Shown: in pieces, positions 7,544 through 14,464 of the stretch
Numbering within the stretch: the stretch's first letter is position 1
Layout: every line of letters starts with the position of its first letter
Source of the DNA: Pseudomonadota bacterium
Lineage (GTDB): Bacteria > Pseudomonadota > Alphaproteobacteria > Rhizobiales > Hyphomicrobiaceae
NCBI GenBank assembly: GCA_023412745.1
Contig: JAEZBZ010000115.1
Location: forward strand, 1-14,464
Direction of reading: 5' to 3'
Length of the DNA: 14,464 nucleotides
The notes under the pieces: model-generated
Database searches by the model: none
Told to the model about the DNA's origin: nothing
What the model saw: the letters and a program-made list of their open reading frames with translations, nothing else
Position numbers and translations under genes: made by a program

Positions 7544-7549
7544 AGGAAC
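7535..7549 (+). promoter_or_regulatory. LexA operator (alphaproteobacterial SOS box)
   Basis: The sequence GAAC-AAAATAG-GAAC is a perfect direct repeat with 7-nt spacing; on the other strand it reads GTTC-N7-GTTC, the known LexA site of Alphaproteobacteria. It ends at 7549, directly against the imuA ATG. imuA-imuB-dnaE2 cassettes are well known LexA targets in this class, so the site and its position agree. It predicts repression in normal growth and induction by DNA damage. Confidence 0.88.
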
Positions 7550-8380
7550 ATGCAGACGAGGCAGGACACCGCTGTAGCCCTGAGGCAGGCCCTGAAAGGC
7601 CGCATCCTCGACGACTATCCTATATCCGGATCGGTCTCCGGACCAGGGCCTGCACCCGTGTCTCTTGGTATCGAAGCCATCGATCGGGCACTGGGCGGCG
7701 GACTGGCGCGCGGAACCCTGCATGAACTGTATGCCGCCGCCCATGCCGATACGGTGGCAGCTACCGGCTTTGCCCTGGCGCTGGCTGCGATGGCGGGCAA
7801 GGAGCGCCCCACGCTCATCGTCCGCCAGGATGTCATCGACGCCGAAACCGGTTGCCTCAACACATCCGGCCTGAGCGAAATGGGGCTCGATCCCCAGCGC
7901 ATCATCCTTGTCCGGGCCCGCGATATCTCCGGCGGTTTGAACGCTGGCGAGCAGGCCGCGCGATGCGTGGGACTCGGCGCTGTCGTGATCGCGTTTTGGG
8001 GTGAAACGAAACTTCTCGACCTAAAGGCAAGCCGCCGCCTGTCGCTCGCTGCCGGGAAATCCGGCGTGCCCGTCATTATGGTCCGCGCCGCCGCTGCGCC
8101 ATCGCAAAGCGCTGCGACCACCCGCTGGCGCGTGCGCGCATCTCCCTCCCGGGCGCTTGCAGCCAATGCCCCCGGCCTTCCGGCTTTCGACCTCGATCTG
8201 TTGCGTCTGCGCGGCGGCATCGCCGGGCATTCTTGGAGTGTGGAGTGGGATCGTGCACACAAGCGTCTCCAGCACCGGCCATCCCAATCAGCGCCGCTAC
8301 CTCGCTCTGTGGTTTCCTTTTCTCGAGACGGATCGCCTGCATCGTCTGCGCAGCATCCAGCGTTTCGCCGAACGGGATGA
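7550..8380 (+). CDS. imuA: ImuA family protein (RecA/SulA-like mutagenesis accessory protein)
   Basis: ImuA is the first gene of the DNA-damage-induced mutasome cassette and works with ImuB and DnaE2 in translesion synthesis. The product is 276 aa with a RecA-like fold but no canonical Walker A: SLGIEAIDRALGGGLARGTLHELYA (about 39-63) corresponds to the RecA beta-strand and P-loop entry. ATG 7550 is the only reasonable start: it directly follows the LexA operator and has no usable Shine-Dalgarno (AGGA is only 2 nt away), consistent with a leaderless mRNA. Recognisable similarity ends at about GHSWSVEWDRAHKR (226-239). The remaining 37 or so Arg/Ser/Pro-rich residues overlap the 5' part of imuB in another frame and look like a shadow of it. 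The overlap with imuB is 128 nt with the imuB start chosen here. Confidence 0.88.
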   Translation: MQTRQDTAVALRQALKGRILDDYPISGSVSGPGPAPVSLGIEAIDRALGGGLARGTLHELYAAAHADTVAATGFALALAAMAGKERPTLIVRQDVIDAETGCLNTSGLSEMGLDPQRIILVRARDISGGLNAGEQAARCVGLGAVVIAFWGETKLLDLKASRRLSLAAGKSGVPVIMVRAAAAPSQSAATTRWRVRASPSRALAANAPGLPAFDLDLLRLRGGIAGHSWSVEWDRAHKRLQHRPSQSAPLPRSVVSFSRDGSPASSAQHPAFRRTG

Positions 8381-9851
8381 ACGCCCCTTCGTCGTCGTGG
8401 AAAGAACGCGCGGCAGCTTGCGCCTCGCAGCGGTAGATCCATCCGCCATCCGGCTGGGCTTACGGCATGGCATGACACTGGCGGACGCCCGCGCCCGCGT
8501 TCCGGACATCGCCGTTGCCGAATTGGATGAACGATCCGACACGGAACTGCTCAACCGGCTGGCCCTGCACTGCGATCGCTACACGCCACTCGTCGCGCTC
8601 GATCCGCCGAACGGGCTGATGCTCGACATCAGCGGCTGCGCGCATCTGTTCGGCAGCGAGGAAGGCCTGCGCACCCGCGTCATCTCTCATATCCAACGGA
8701 TGGGGCTGCAGATCCGCGCAACGGTCGCCGGCACACCGGAAGCCGCGCGCGCCCTGTCCCGTTTCAGCACCATCCCCATTGCCTCGCCGGGCCGCGAAGA
8801 AGCGTTGGTGCGCCGGTTACCCGTCATCGCCATTGCAGGTTTGTCGTCCGAAACCGTCATGGCCCTGTCGCGCGCCGGCCTGAAGACCATCGGTTCCGTT
8901 GCGGATCGGCCGTTTGAAACCCTCGCCGCGCGTTTCGGCCAGGGCTTGATCACCCGTCTTGTCCGCACGCTCGGCCGCGAAGATGTTCGCATCACGCCGA
9001 TACGCCCGCTGGCCGATATTGTCGTCGATCGTCATTTCACCGAACCTCTGACCCAGCTCGATGCGCTGGAAGACGTGCTAGCCGTGCTGCTCGATGCCGC
9101 CGCCGCGGCCTTGCAGGCGCGCGATCATGGTGGCCGCATCTTCATCGCCAGCCTGTACCGTAGTGATGGCGAAATCCGGCAACTGACGGTCGAAACCGGC
9201 CGTCCCTCGCGCGACGTCGGCTTGCTGCGAAGCCTGTATCGCGAACGTCTGGCAACGCTCGCCGAACCGATCGATCCGGGCTTCGGTTTCGATGCCCTCC
9301 GTCTCGCCATCCCGCTCGCCGAACCGTTGAGCCCACAGCAGCCCTGCCTCGATGGGCGTGTGACCTCTCAAGCGGATGACGCGGTCAACGATCTCGTCGA
9401 CCGGCTGGTGGTGCGTTTCGGGCATGATCGCGTGCTGCGCTTCAAGGCATGTGACAGCCACATTCCCGAGCACGCGAACCAGCTCGTACCCGCCGGCGCC
9501 CTCAAAACTGACAAGCCATCATCCGCAGCTCCCGCACCCCCCGACGCCAGCGAGCCCCCCGCCCGTCCCTTGCAGATGTTTGATCCGCCACAACGCATCG
9601 ACGCCATCGCCGAAGTGCCCGATGGCCCGCCGTTGCGTTTCCGATGGCGCCGCATTCTGCACGAGGTCGCGCACGCCGAAGGGCCGGAACGCATCGCACC
9701 GGAGTGGTGGCACGCAACCACCGCCGCCGCGCCGCGTGATTACTACCGCGTCGAGGATACGACCGGTCACCGCTTCTGGATCTTCCGACGCGGGTATTAC
9801 GGGCAGACCGACACGCCGCCCCGCTGGTTCGTCCATGGACTGTTCGCCTGA
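8253..9851 (+). CDS. imuB: ImuB, Y-family polymerase homologue (mutasome hub)
   Basis: ImuB is a Y-family polymerase homologue without polymerase activity that links DnaE2 to the sliding clamp. The product is 532 aa from GTG 8253. It begins HPNQRRYLALWFPFLETDRL, the ImuB counterpart of the palm start, where catalytic polymerases have an acidic HVDMD-type motif. The second catalytic motif is reduced to LD125ISGC instead of SIDE, so the catalytic acids are missing as expected for ImuB. Little-finger-like sequence follows, then a Pro/Ala-rich linker (about residues 415-440), and a conserved C-terminal domain (RFRWRRILHEVAHAEGPERIAPEWW...DYYRVED). GGAG (8242-8245) 7 nt upstream supports the start; ATG 8166 and TTG 8157 are in frame but extend the protein with sequence foreign to the family. 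Its TGA overlaps the dnaE2 ATG by one base. Confidence 0.9.
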   Translation: MHTSVSSTGHPNQRRYLALWFPFLETDRLHRLRSIQRFAERDERPFVVVERTRGSLRLAAVDPSAIRLGLRHGMTLADARARVPDIAVAELDERSDTELLNRLALHCDRYTPLVALDPPNGLMLDISGCAHLFGSEEGLRTRVISHIQRMGLQIRATVAGTPEAARALSRFSTIPIASPGREEALVRRLPVIAIAGLSSETVMALSRAGLKTIGSVADRPFETLAARFGQGLITRLVRTLGREDVRITPIRPLADIVVDRHFTEPLTQLDALEDVLAVLLDAAAAALQARDHGGRIFIASLYRSDGEIRQLTVETGRPSRDVGLLRSLYRERLATLAEPIDPGFGFDALRLAIPLAEPLSPQQPCLDGRVTSQADDAVNDLVDRLVVRFGHDRVLRFKACDSHIPEHANQLVPAGALKTDKPSSAAPAPPDASEPPARPLQMFDPPQRIDAIAEVPDGPPLRFRWRRILHEVAHAEGPERIAPEWWHATTAAAPRDYYRVEDTTGHRFWIFRRGYYGQTDTPPRWFVHGLFA

Positions 9852-12800
9852 TGCCATACGCCGAACTCGCCACAGCCTCGAACTATTCCTTCCTGCGCGG
9901 CGCCTCTCCCGCCGCCGATCTGGTCGCGACCGCACTCGCGCTCGGCCACACAGGCATCGGCATCGCCGATCGCAACTCGGTCGCAGGTGTCGTGCGCGCC
10001 TACAGTACGCTCAAGGAATTGCGGGAAAACGCCGCCGTTCCGTCTGAGAAAATGCGTGAGGGATCGGGACCGGGCGAATTTGCGTGGCATGAGCGACCCT
10101 TTCCTGCTGCGCCAGACAATCCCGACACCTCGTCGCTGCGGGCCCGCGCACAAGCCTTCAAGCTGGCGACCGGCACCCGGCTGGTGTTCTCGGATGGCAC
10201 CCCGGACATCATCGTGTATCCCGAGAACCGCGATGGCTGGGGTCGTCTGTGTCGACTACTGACAGTTGGCAACCGTCGCGCAGACAAGGGCGACTGCATC
10301 CTCACCCTCACAGATCTCACGGCCGACATGCGCGATCTGCTGCTGATCGTCATGCCGGATCGCCCTCCGGATGAACTTGCCGCCACATTGGCTCCGCTGG
10401 CTGAAGCCGCCCCCGGCTCTATCTGGCTGGCCGCCGCCATGCACCGTCGCGGCGATGACAGGCGGCGCCTCGCCGGCCTGCGCCAAACCGCGGAAACACT
10501 CCGCGTACCATTGCTCGCCGTGAATGATGTGCTCTATGCTGACCCCGCCCAGCGCGACCTGCAGGATGTGATGACCTGTATCCGGGAAGGCGTCACCATC
10601 GATGCTGCCGGCCGGATGCTCGAAGCCAATGCCGACCGCCACCTGAAAGATCCGCGCGAAATGGCGCGGCTATTTCAGGATTGCCCGGAGGCCATCGCGG
10701 AAACCCAGCGCCTGCTCGCTCGCGTTAAGTTCTCGCTCGATCAGCTCAAATATGAATACCCCTACGAGCCGATCCCCGCGGGTTGGGAGCCGCAGCCGTG
10801 GCTTGAGCATTTAACGTGGGAATGTGCCGGCGGCCGCTATCCGGATGGCATTCCGGAGAAAGTCGAAAAGCTGATCCGCGAGGAGCTGGAGCTGATTTCC
10901 CAGCTCAAGTACGCGCAATACTTCCTGACTATCCACGACATCGTGCGCTTCGCCGAAAGCCAGGGTATCCTGTGCCAGGGTCGCGGATCGGCCGCCAACT
11001 CCGCCGTCTGCTACGCGCTGCGCATTACGGCTGTCGATCCCGCCGAGCATGATCTCCTGTTCGCGCGCTTCATTTCCATGGAGCGCAAGGAGCCACCCGA
11101 CATCGACGTCGATTTCGAGCACGAACGCCGAGAAGAGGTGATTCAGTACATTTATGAAAAATACGGTCGGCATCGCGCCGGCATCGCCGCGACCGTCATC
11201 AGCTATCGGCCACGTAGCGCCATTCGCGAAGTCGGCAAAGCGCTCGGCCTGACCGAAGACGTGACCGCGCGGCTCGCCGGCATGCAGTGGGGAAGCTGGG
11301 GCAGCGACATCGCCGACCGTCATATTCGCGATGCCGGGCTCGACCCTGCCAATCCCGCAATCCGGCGGGCAGTTGATCTCGCCGTGCGTCTGCTTGGATT
11401 TCCGCGCCACCTGTCCCAGCACGTGGGCGGATTCGTGCTGACCCAAGGTCGTCTCGACGAAACCGTTCCCATCGGCAATGCCGCCATGGACGAGCGCACT
11501 TTCATCGAATGGGACAAGGACGACATCGACGCGCTTGGCCTGATGAAAGTCGACGTGCTGGCGTTGGGGATGCTGACCTGCATTCGCAAAGCATTTGATC
11601 TTCTGCGAACCCATGCCGGCGTCGATTACACCCTCGCCAGCGTTCCTCAGGAACAAGGGGACGTCTACGACATGCTGTGCGTCGGTGACTCGCTCGGCGT
11701 GTTCCAGGTGGAGAGCCGGGCGCAGATAAACATGCTGCCACGTCTGAAACCGCGAGAGTTCTATGATTTGGTAATCCAGGTCGCGATCGTCAGACCTGGT
11801 CCGATCCAGGGTGACATGGTGCACCCCTATCTTCGCCGTCGAAACAAGCTCGAAGACGTGCATTTCCCTTCGCCGTCCCCCGAACACGGCCCGGCAAATG
11901 AACTGCGTGACGTTCTGCAGAAAACTCTCGGCGTGCCGTTGTTCCAGGAACAGGCGATGAGGCTCGCCATCGTGGCCGCCAAGTTCAGCAACGAACAAGC
12001 CAATGCCCTGCGCCGCGCCATGGCGACGTTCCGCAACGTCGGCACGATTGGCAAATTTGAATCCTTGATGGTCGAACGCATGGTGACGCGCGGCTATGAT
12101 CCGGCCTTCGCCCGCAATTGTTTCGAGCAAATCAAGGGCTTCGGAAGCTATGGCTTTCCCGAAAGCCACGCCGCGTCATTCGCCAAGCTGGTTTATATTT
12201 CCTCATTCATCAAATGCCGGTTTCCCGCGGTGTTCGCCTGCGCGCTGCTCAACGCCCAGCCGATGGGCTTTTATGCGCCGGCCCAGATTGTGCGTGATGC
12301 GGCCGAACACGGCGTCGAGATCCGTGGCGTCGATGTCAATCACAGCACGTGGGACAACAGTCTCGAACGGAACGCGCGCGGTGCATTGGCGCTCCGGCTC
12401 GGCTTCAAACAAATCGACGGCATGAAACAGGACGACGCCGACCGCCTCGTCGCAGCGCGCGACCGTCCATATGCAACGATGGAAGAGCTGAGCGTCCGCG
12501 CCAGCCTGCGTGGACGCCCCTTGCGGCTGCTCGCCGATGCGGACGCCTTCCGCTCCTTCGGTCTCGACCGGCGTGACGCATTATGGGAAGTCCGGCGCCT
12601 GCCCGATGATACCCCGCTGCCATTGTTTGCCGCGGCGGACGCCCGTGAACTCGGCAACGAACCGGATGCGCTGCTGCCGCGCATGCCGCTGTCCGAGCAC
12701 ATCGCGGCCGACTATCAGACAACGCGGCTGTCCTTGAAGGGGCACCCGATGGCCATTCTGCGCAATGTGTTCCGCGCCGAAGGCGTCTCGACCTGCGCGG

Positions 12801-13201
12801 AAACCGCCGAACGGGCCGACGGCCGCGGGCTCCGCACCGCCGGCGGGGTTCTGGTGGGCCAGCGGCCGGGCAAGGGCAACGCCATCTTCATCACGATCGA
12901 GGACGAAACCGGCATTACCAATGTCGTGTTATGGGCGCGGCAGTTCGAGCGTTTCCGCAAGGAGGTCATGAGCGCGCGGCTGCTGCTGATAGAAGGTCGG
13001 GTGCAGAAAAGTCCGGAAGGCGTGATCCACCTCATGGCGCAACGGGTGTCGGACCGCACCTGCGAATTGCGCCGCCTGTCGAAAGACCACGAGACGACGA
13101 TCACACTGTCGCCGGCCGACGAGTTCCTGCATCCGCAAGCCCCTCGCGCCGGACATCCGCGCAACATGCGCATCCTGCCTAAATCACGCGATTTCCATTA
13201 A
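9851..13201 (+). CDS. dnaE2: error-prone DNA polymerase DnaE2 (C-family)
   Basis: DnaE2 is the SOS-induced C-family polymerase that, with ImuA and ImuB, replicates past lesions and generates mutations. The product is 1116 aa, in the upper part of the usual range. The N-terminus (YAELATASNYSFLRGAS) is the PHP domain without the metal-binding histidines of replicative DnaE. The polymerase aspartates are present: D417 and D419 in PPDIDVDFEHERR, and D568 in LGLMKVDVLAL. An OB-fold lies near residues 995-1070 (GGVLVGQRPGKGNAIFITI) and the protein ends in the usual HPRNMRILPKSRDFH. An apparent insertion of roughly 35-40 aa sits at about residues 58-98 of the PHP domain. ATG 9851 overlaps the imuB stop (TGATG), indicating coupled translation in the LexA-controlled operon. 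No terminator is recognisable after TAA 13199-13201. Confidence 0.95.
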   Translation: MPYAELATASNYSFLRGASPAADLVATALALGHTGIGIADRNSVAGVVRAYSTLKELRENAAVPSEKMREGSGPGEFAWHERPFPAAPDNPDTSSLRARAQAFKLATGTRLVFSDGTPDIIVYPENRDGWGRLCRLLTVGNRRADKGDCILTLTDLTADMRDLLLIVMPDRPPDELAATLAPLAEAAPGSIWLAAAMHRRGDDRRRLAGLRQTAETLRVPLLAVNDVLYADPAQRDLQDVMTCIREGVTIDAAGRMLEANADRHLKDPREMARLFQDCPEAIAETQRLLARVKFSLDQLKYEYPYEPIPAGWEPQPWLEHLTWECAGGRYPDGIPEKVEKLIREELELISQLKYAQYFLTIHDIVRFAESQGILCQGRGSAANSAVCYALRITAVDPAEHDLLFARFISMERKEPPDIDVDFEHERREEVIQYIYEKYGRHRAGIAATVISYRPRSAIREVGKALGLTEDVTARLAGMQWGSWGSDIADRHIRDAGLDPANPAIRRAVDLAVRLLGFPRHLSQHVGGFVLTQGRLDETVPIGNAAMDERTFIEWDKDDIDALGLMKVDVLALGMLTCIRKAFDLLRTHAGVDYTLASVPQEQGDVYDMLCVGDSLGVFQVESRAQINMLPRLKPREFYDLVIQVAIVRPGPIQGDMVHPYLRRRNKLEDVHFPSPSPEHGPANELRDVLQKTLGVPLFQEQAMRLAIVAAKFSNEQANALRRAMATFRNVGTIGKFESLMVERMVTRGYDPAFARNCFEQIKGFGSYGFPESHAASFAKLVYISSFIKCRFPAVFACALLNAQPMGFYAPAQIVRDAAEHGVEIRGVDVNHSTWDNSLERNARGALALRLGFKQIDGMKQDDADRLVAARDRPYATMEELSVRASLRGRPLRLLADADAFRSFGLDRRDALWEVRRLPDDTPLPLFAAADARELGNEPDALLPRMPLSEHIAADYQTTRLSLKGHPMAILRNVFRAEGVSTCAETAERADGRGLRTAGGVLVGQRPGKGNAIFITIEDETGITNVVLWARQFERFRKEVMSARLLLIEGRVQKSPEGVIHLMAQRVSDRTCELRRLSKDHETTITLSPADEFLHPQAPRAGHPRNMRILPKSRDFH
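10058..10131. repeat. long-spaced imperfect inverted repeat inside dnaE2
   Basis: GAGGGATCGGGA (10058-10069) and TCCCGACACCTC (10120-10131) are complementary at 10 of 12 positions, with a 50-nt interval. The repeat lies inside the segment coding for the apparent extra PHP-domain residues. It may be the trace of an in-frame inserted palindromic element, or chance in GC-rich DNA; two 12-nt arms are weak evidence on their own. Confidence 0.3.
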
Positions 13202-13403
13202 CTCGCCCCGGAACCCTGCATGCCCGCTATTCGAATCCCGCACGACTGCCGGCGCCTAGCCCACGAACATATCGACATCCGATGGCTAAGCGGATAGCTG
13301 CATTGAACACGTCGCGCTCAAGCCCATACCGGTGCAAGATCAAGCGGTCCGACCCGGTTCTCGACGAGCCGACAGCGGCCGGCAATAAGAGGAACGCTTA
13401 TCG
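13202..13403. other. non-coding gap between dnaE2 and the acyl-CoA dehydrogenase gene
   Basis: This 202-nt stretch has no convincing ORF, RNA gene, LexA repeat or FNR/FixK site. A small inverted repeat, ATCCG (13277-13281) and CGGAT (13291-13295), has a 9-nt loop and no T-tract. It presumably holds the end of the imu transcript and the promoter of the next gene, but I cannot place either reliably. Confidence 0.6.
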
Positions 13404-14464
13404 ATGGCGATAAAGGATCTTCCGCAAGGCGACGAGATCGCCGAAATCCGCAGAAGCATTCGCAAGCTGTGCGACGCGTTTCCCGCCGAATATTGGCGCC
13501 AGCTCGACCGCGATCGCGCCTATCCCACTGACTTCGTGAAGGCGCTGTCCGATTCCGGTTATCTCTCCGTCCTGATCCCGGAGGAATTCGGCGGCGCCGG
13601 TTTGCCGCTGACTGCCGCCGCCGCGATCCTGGAAGAAGTACAACGCTCGGGCGCCAACGGCGGCGCCTGCCACGCTCAAATGTACACCATGGGCACGCTG
13701 CTCCGGCATGGCTCCCCGGAACAAAAGACCAAATATCTGCCGGGGATCGCAGCGGGCAAGCTACGGCTGCAGGCTTTCGGCGTGACCGAGCCGACCAGCG
13801 GCACCGATACCACGTCGATCAAGACGTTCGCCAAGCGCGAAGGCGATCATTACGTCGTCAACGGCCAGAAGGTCTGGACGTCGCGCGCCGAACATTCCGA
13901 TCTCATGCTGCTGCTGGCGCGCACGACACCGAAGGAGCAGGTGGCGAAACGCACCGACGGCCTATCGGTGTTGATTGTCGACATGCGCGAGGCGCTGAAG
14001 GCCGGCATGACCATCAAGCCGATCCGCGCCATGATGAACCACGCCACCACCGAAGTCTTCTTCGACAACGTGAAGGTACCGGCGGCGAACCTCATCGGCG
14101 AGGAAGGCAAGGGCTTCCGCTATATTCTTTCCGGCATGAATGCCGAGCGCATCCTGATCGCCGCCGAGTGCATCGGCGATGCAAAGTGGTTCATCGACAA
14201 GGCGACGCGCTATGCCGTCGAGCGGAATGTCTTCGGCCGGCCGATCGGCCAGAACCAGGGCATCCAGTTTCCGATTGCGCGCGCCTACGCCCAGATGCGC
14301 GCCGCTGAGCTGATGGTGCTGCAGGCCGCATCGCTGTTCGAAAGCGGCCAGGACTGCGGCGAACAGGCGAACATGGCGAAGATGCTTGCGGCCGAAGCGT
14401 CGTGGGCGGCCGCCGAGGCGTGCGTGCAAACGCACGGTGGTTTTGCGTTCGCGGAGGAATATGA
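13404..14464 (+). CDS. acyl-CoA dehydrogenase (3' partial)
   Basis: This is an FAD-dependent acyl-CoA dehydrogenase, which introduces the alpha-beta double bond into an acyl-CoA in fatty-acid or related acyl-CoA breakdown. At least 353 residues are visible and the frame runs off the right edge without a stop; the family is usually about 380-400 aa. Signatures include LIPEEFGGAGLPL (N-terminal helical domain), FAD-contacting AFGVTEPTSGTDTTS (about 124-138), W158-T-S, the VKVPAANLIGEEGKGF beta-domain segment, NAERILIAAE and RNVFGRPIGQNQGIQFPIAR, then QTHGGFAFAEEY at the edge. The catalytic base region may lie partly beyond the window. ATG 13404 is preceded by AGAGGA (13388-13393) at a long spacing of 10 nt. 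Substrate cannot be told from sequence. The gene is separated from dnaE2 by 202 nt and is probably an unrelated unit. Confidence 0.93.
   Translation, partial: MAIKDLPQGDEIAEIRRSIRKLCDAFPAEYWRQLDRDRAYPTDFVKALSDSGYLSVLIPEEFGGAGLPLTAAAAILEEVQRSGANGGACHAQMYTMGTLLRHGSPEQKTKYLPGIAAGKLRLQAFGVTEPTSGTDTTSIKTFAKREGDHYVVNGQKVWTSRAEHSDLMLLLARTTPKEQVAKRTDGLSVLIVDMREALKAGMTIKPIRAMMNHATTEVFFDNVKVPAANLIGEEGKGFRYILSGMNAERILIAAECIGDAKWFIDKATRYAVERNVFGRPIGQNQGIQFPIARAYAQMRAAELMVLQAASLFESGQDCGEQANMAKMLAAEASWAAAEACVQTHGGFAFAEEY

Noticed and set aside
9050..9080. QLDALE in ImuB as a sliding-clamp binding motif
   Set aside because: It only loosely resembles the clamp consensus and sits where the little finger begins rather than in the C-terminal region expected for ImuB; PLQMFDPP near 9570-9593 is another candidate but equally unproven.
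10811..12169. Long antisense open frame (452 codons) opposite dnaE2
   Set aside because: Long antisense frames are expected opposite strongly biased GC-rich genes. It has no family features or ribosome binding site, and its sense partner is a clear DnaE2.
13277..13295. ATCCG/CGGAT inverted repeat after dnaE2 as terminator
   Set aside because: A 5-bp stem with a 9-nt loop and no T-tract, 75 nt after the stop; not distinguishable from chance.

Overview
The window reads as chromosomal DNA of a GC-rich alphaproteobacterium, most likely of the Hyphomicrobiales (Bradyrhizobium/Rhodopseudomonas-like relatives). Three things point there: the cco(fix)NOQP-GHIS gene order, the imuA-imuB-dnaE2 mutagenesis operon, and an alphaproteobacterial-type LexA site (GTTC-N7-GTTC read on the minus strand). 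The genus is not resolved.

Positions 1-6551 (+) hold the cbb3 cytochrome oxidase locus: the 3' end of ccoN, then ccoO, ccoQ and ccoP (structural subunits of the high-affinity terminal oxidase), then ccoG, ccoH, ccoI and ccoS (copper handling and assembly). Genes overlap or lie within a few bases of each other, except for a 43-nt ccoP-ccoG gap that carries a 24-nt hairpin. The copper P-type ATPase gene ccoI is split by an apparent one-base deletion near 5589/5590. All its motifs are present, but in two frames, so as written it encodes no complete pump.

Positions 6578-7372 (-) encode a DUF2189 multi-span membrane protein convergent with ccoS. Its upstream region has an FNR/FixK-type site (TTGAC-CTGT-ATCAA on the minus strand) with class II spacing to a plausible -10, suggesting low-oxygen control shared with cco-type genes.

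Positions 7550-13201 (+) hold the SOS mutagenesis cassette: imuA, imuB (non-catalytic Y-family homologue) and dnaE2 (error-prone C-family polymerase). A TTGACA -35 and a perfect LexA direct repeat abut the imuA ATG, so the mRNA is probably leaderless. All three genes overlap. DnaE2 carries an apparent extra segment of roughly 35-40 residues in its PHP domain.

Positions 13202-13403 are non-coding with no feature I can support. From 13404 to the right edge is the start of an acyl-CoA dehydrogenase gene.

I see no convincing wholly new system. The most useful leads are the broken ccoI, the putative FixK-type control of the DUF2189 gene, and the 177-bp divergent region in which a low-oxygen site and an SOS site lie back to back.
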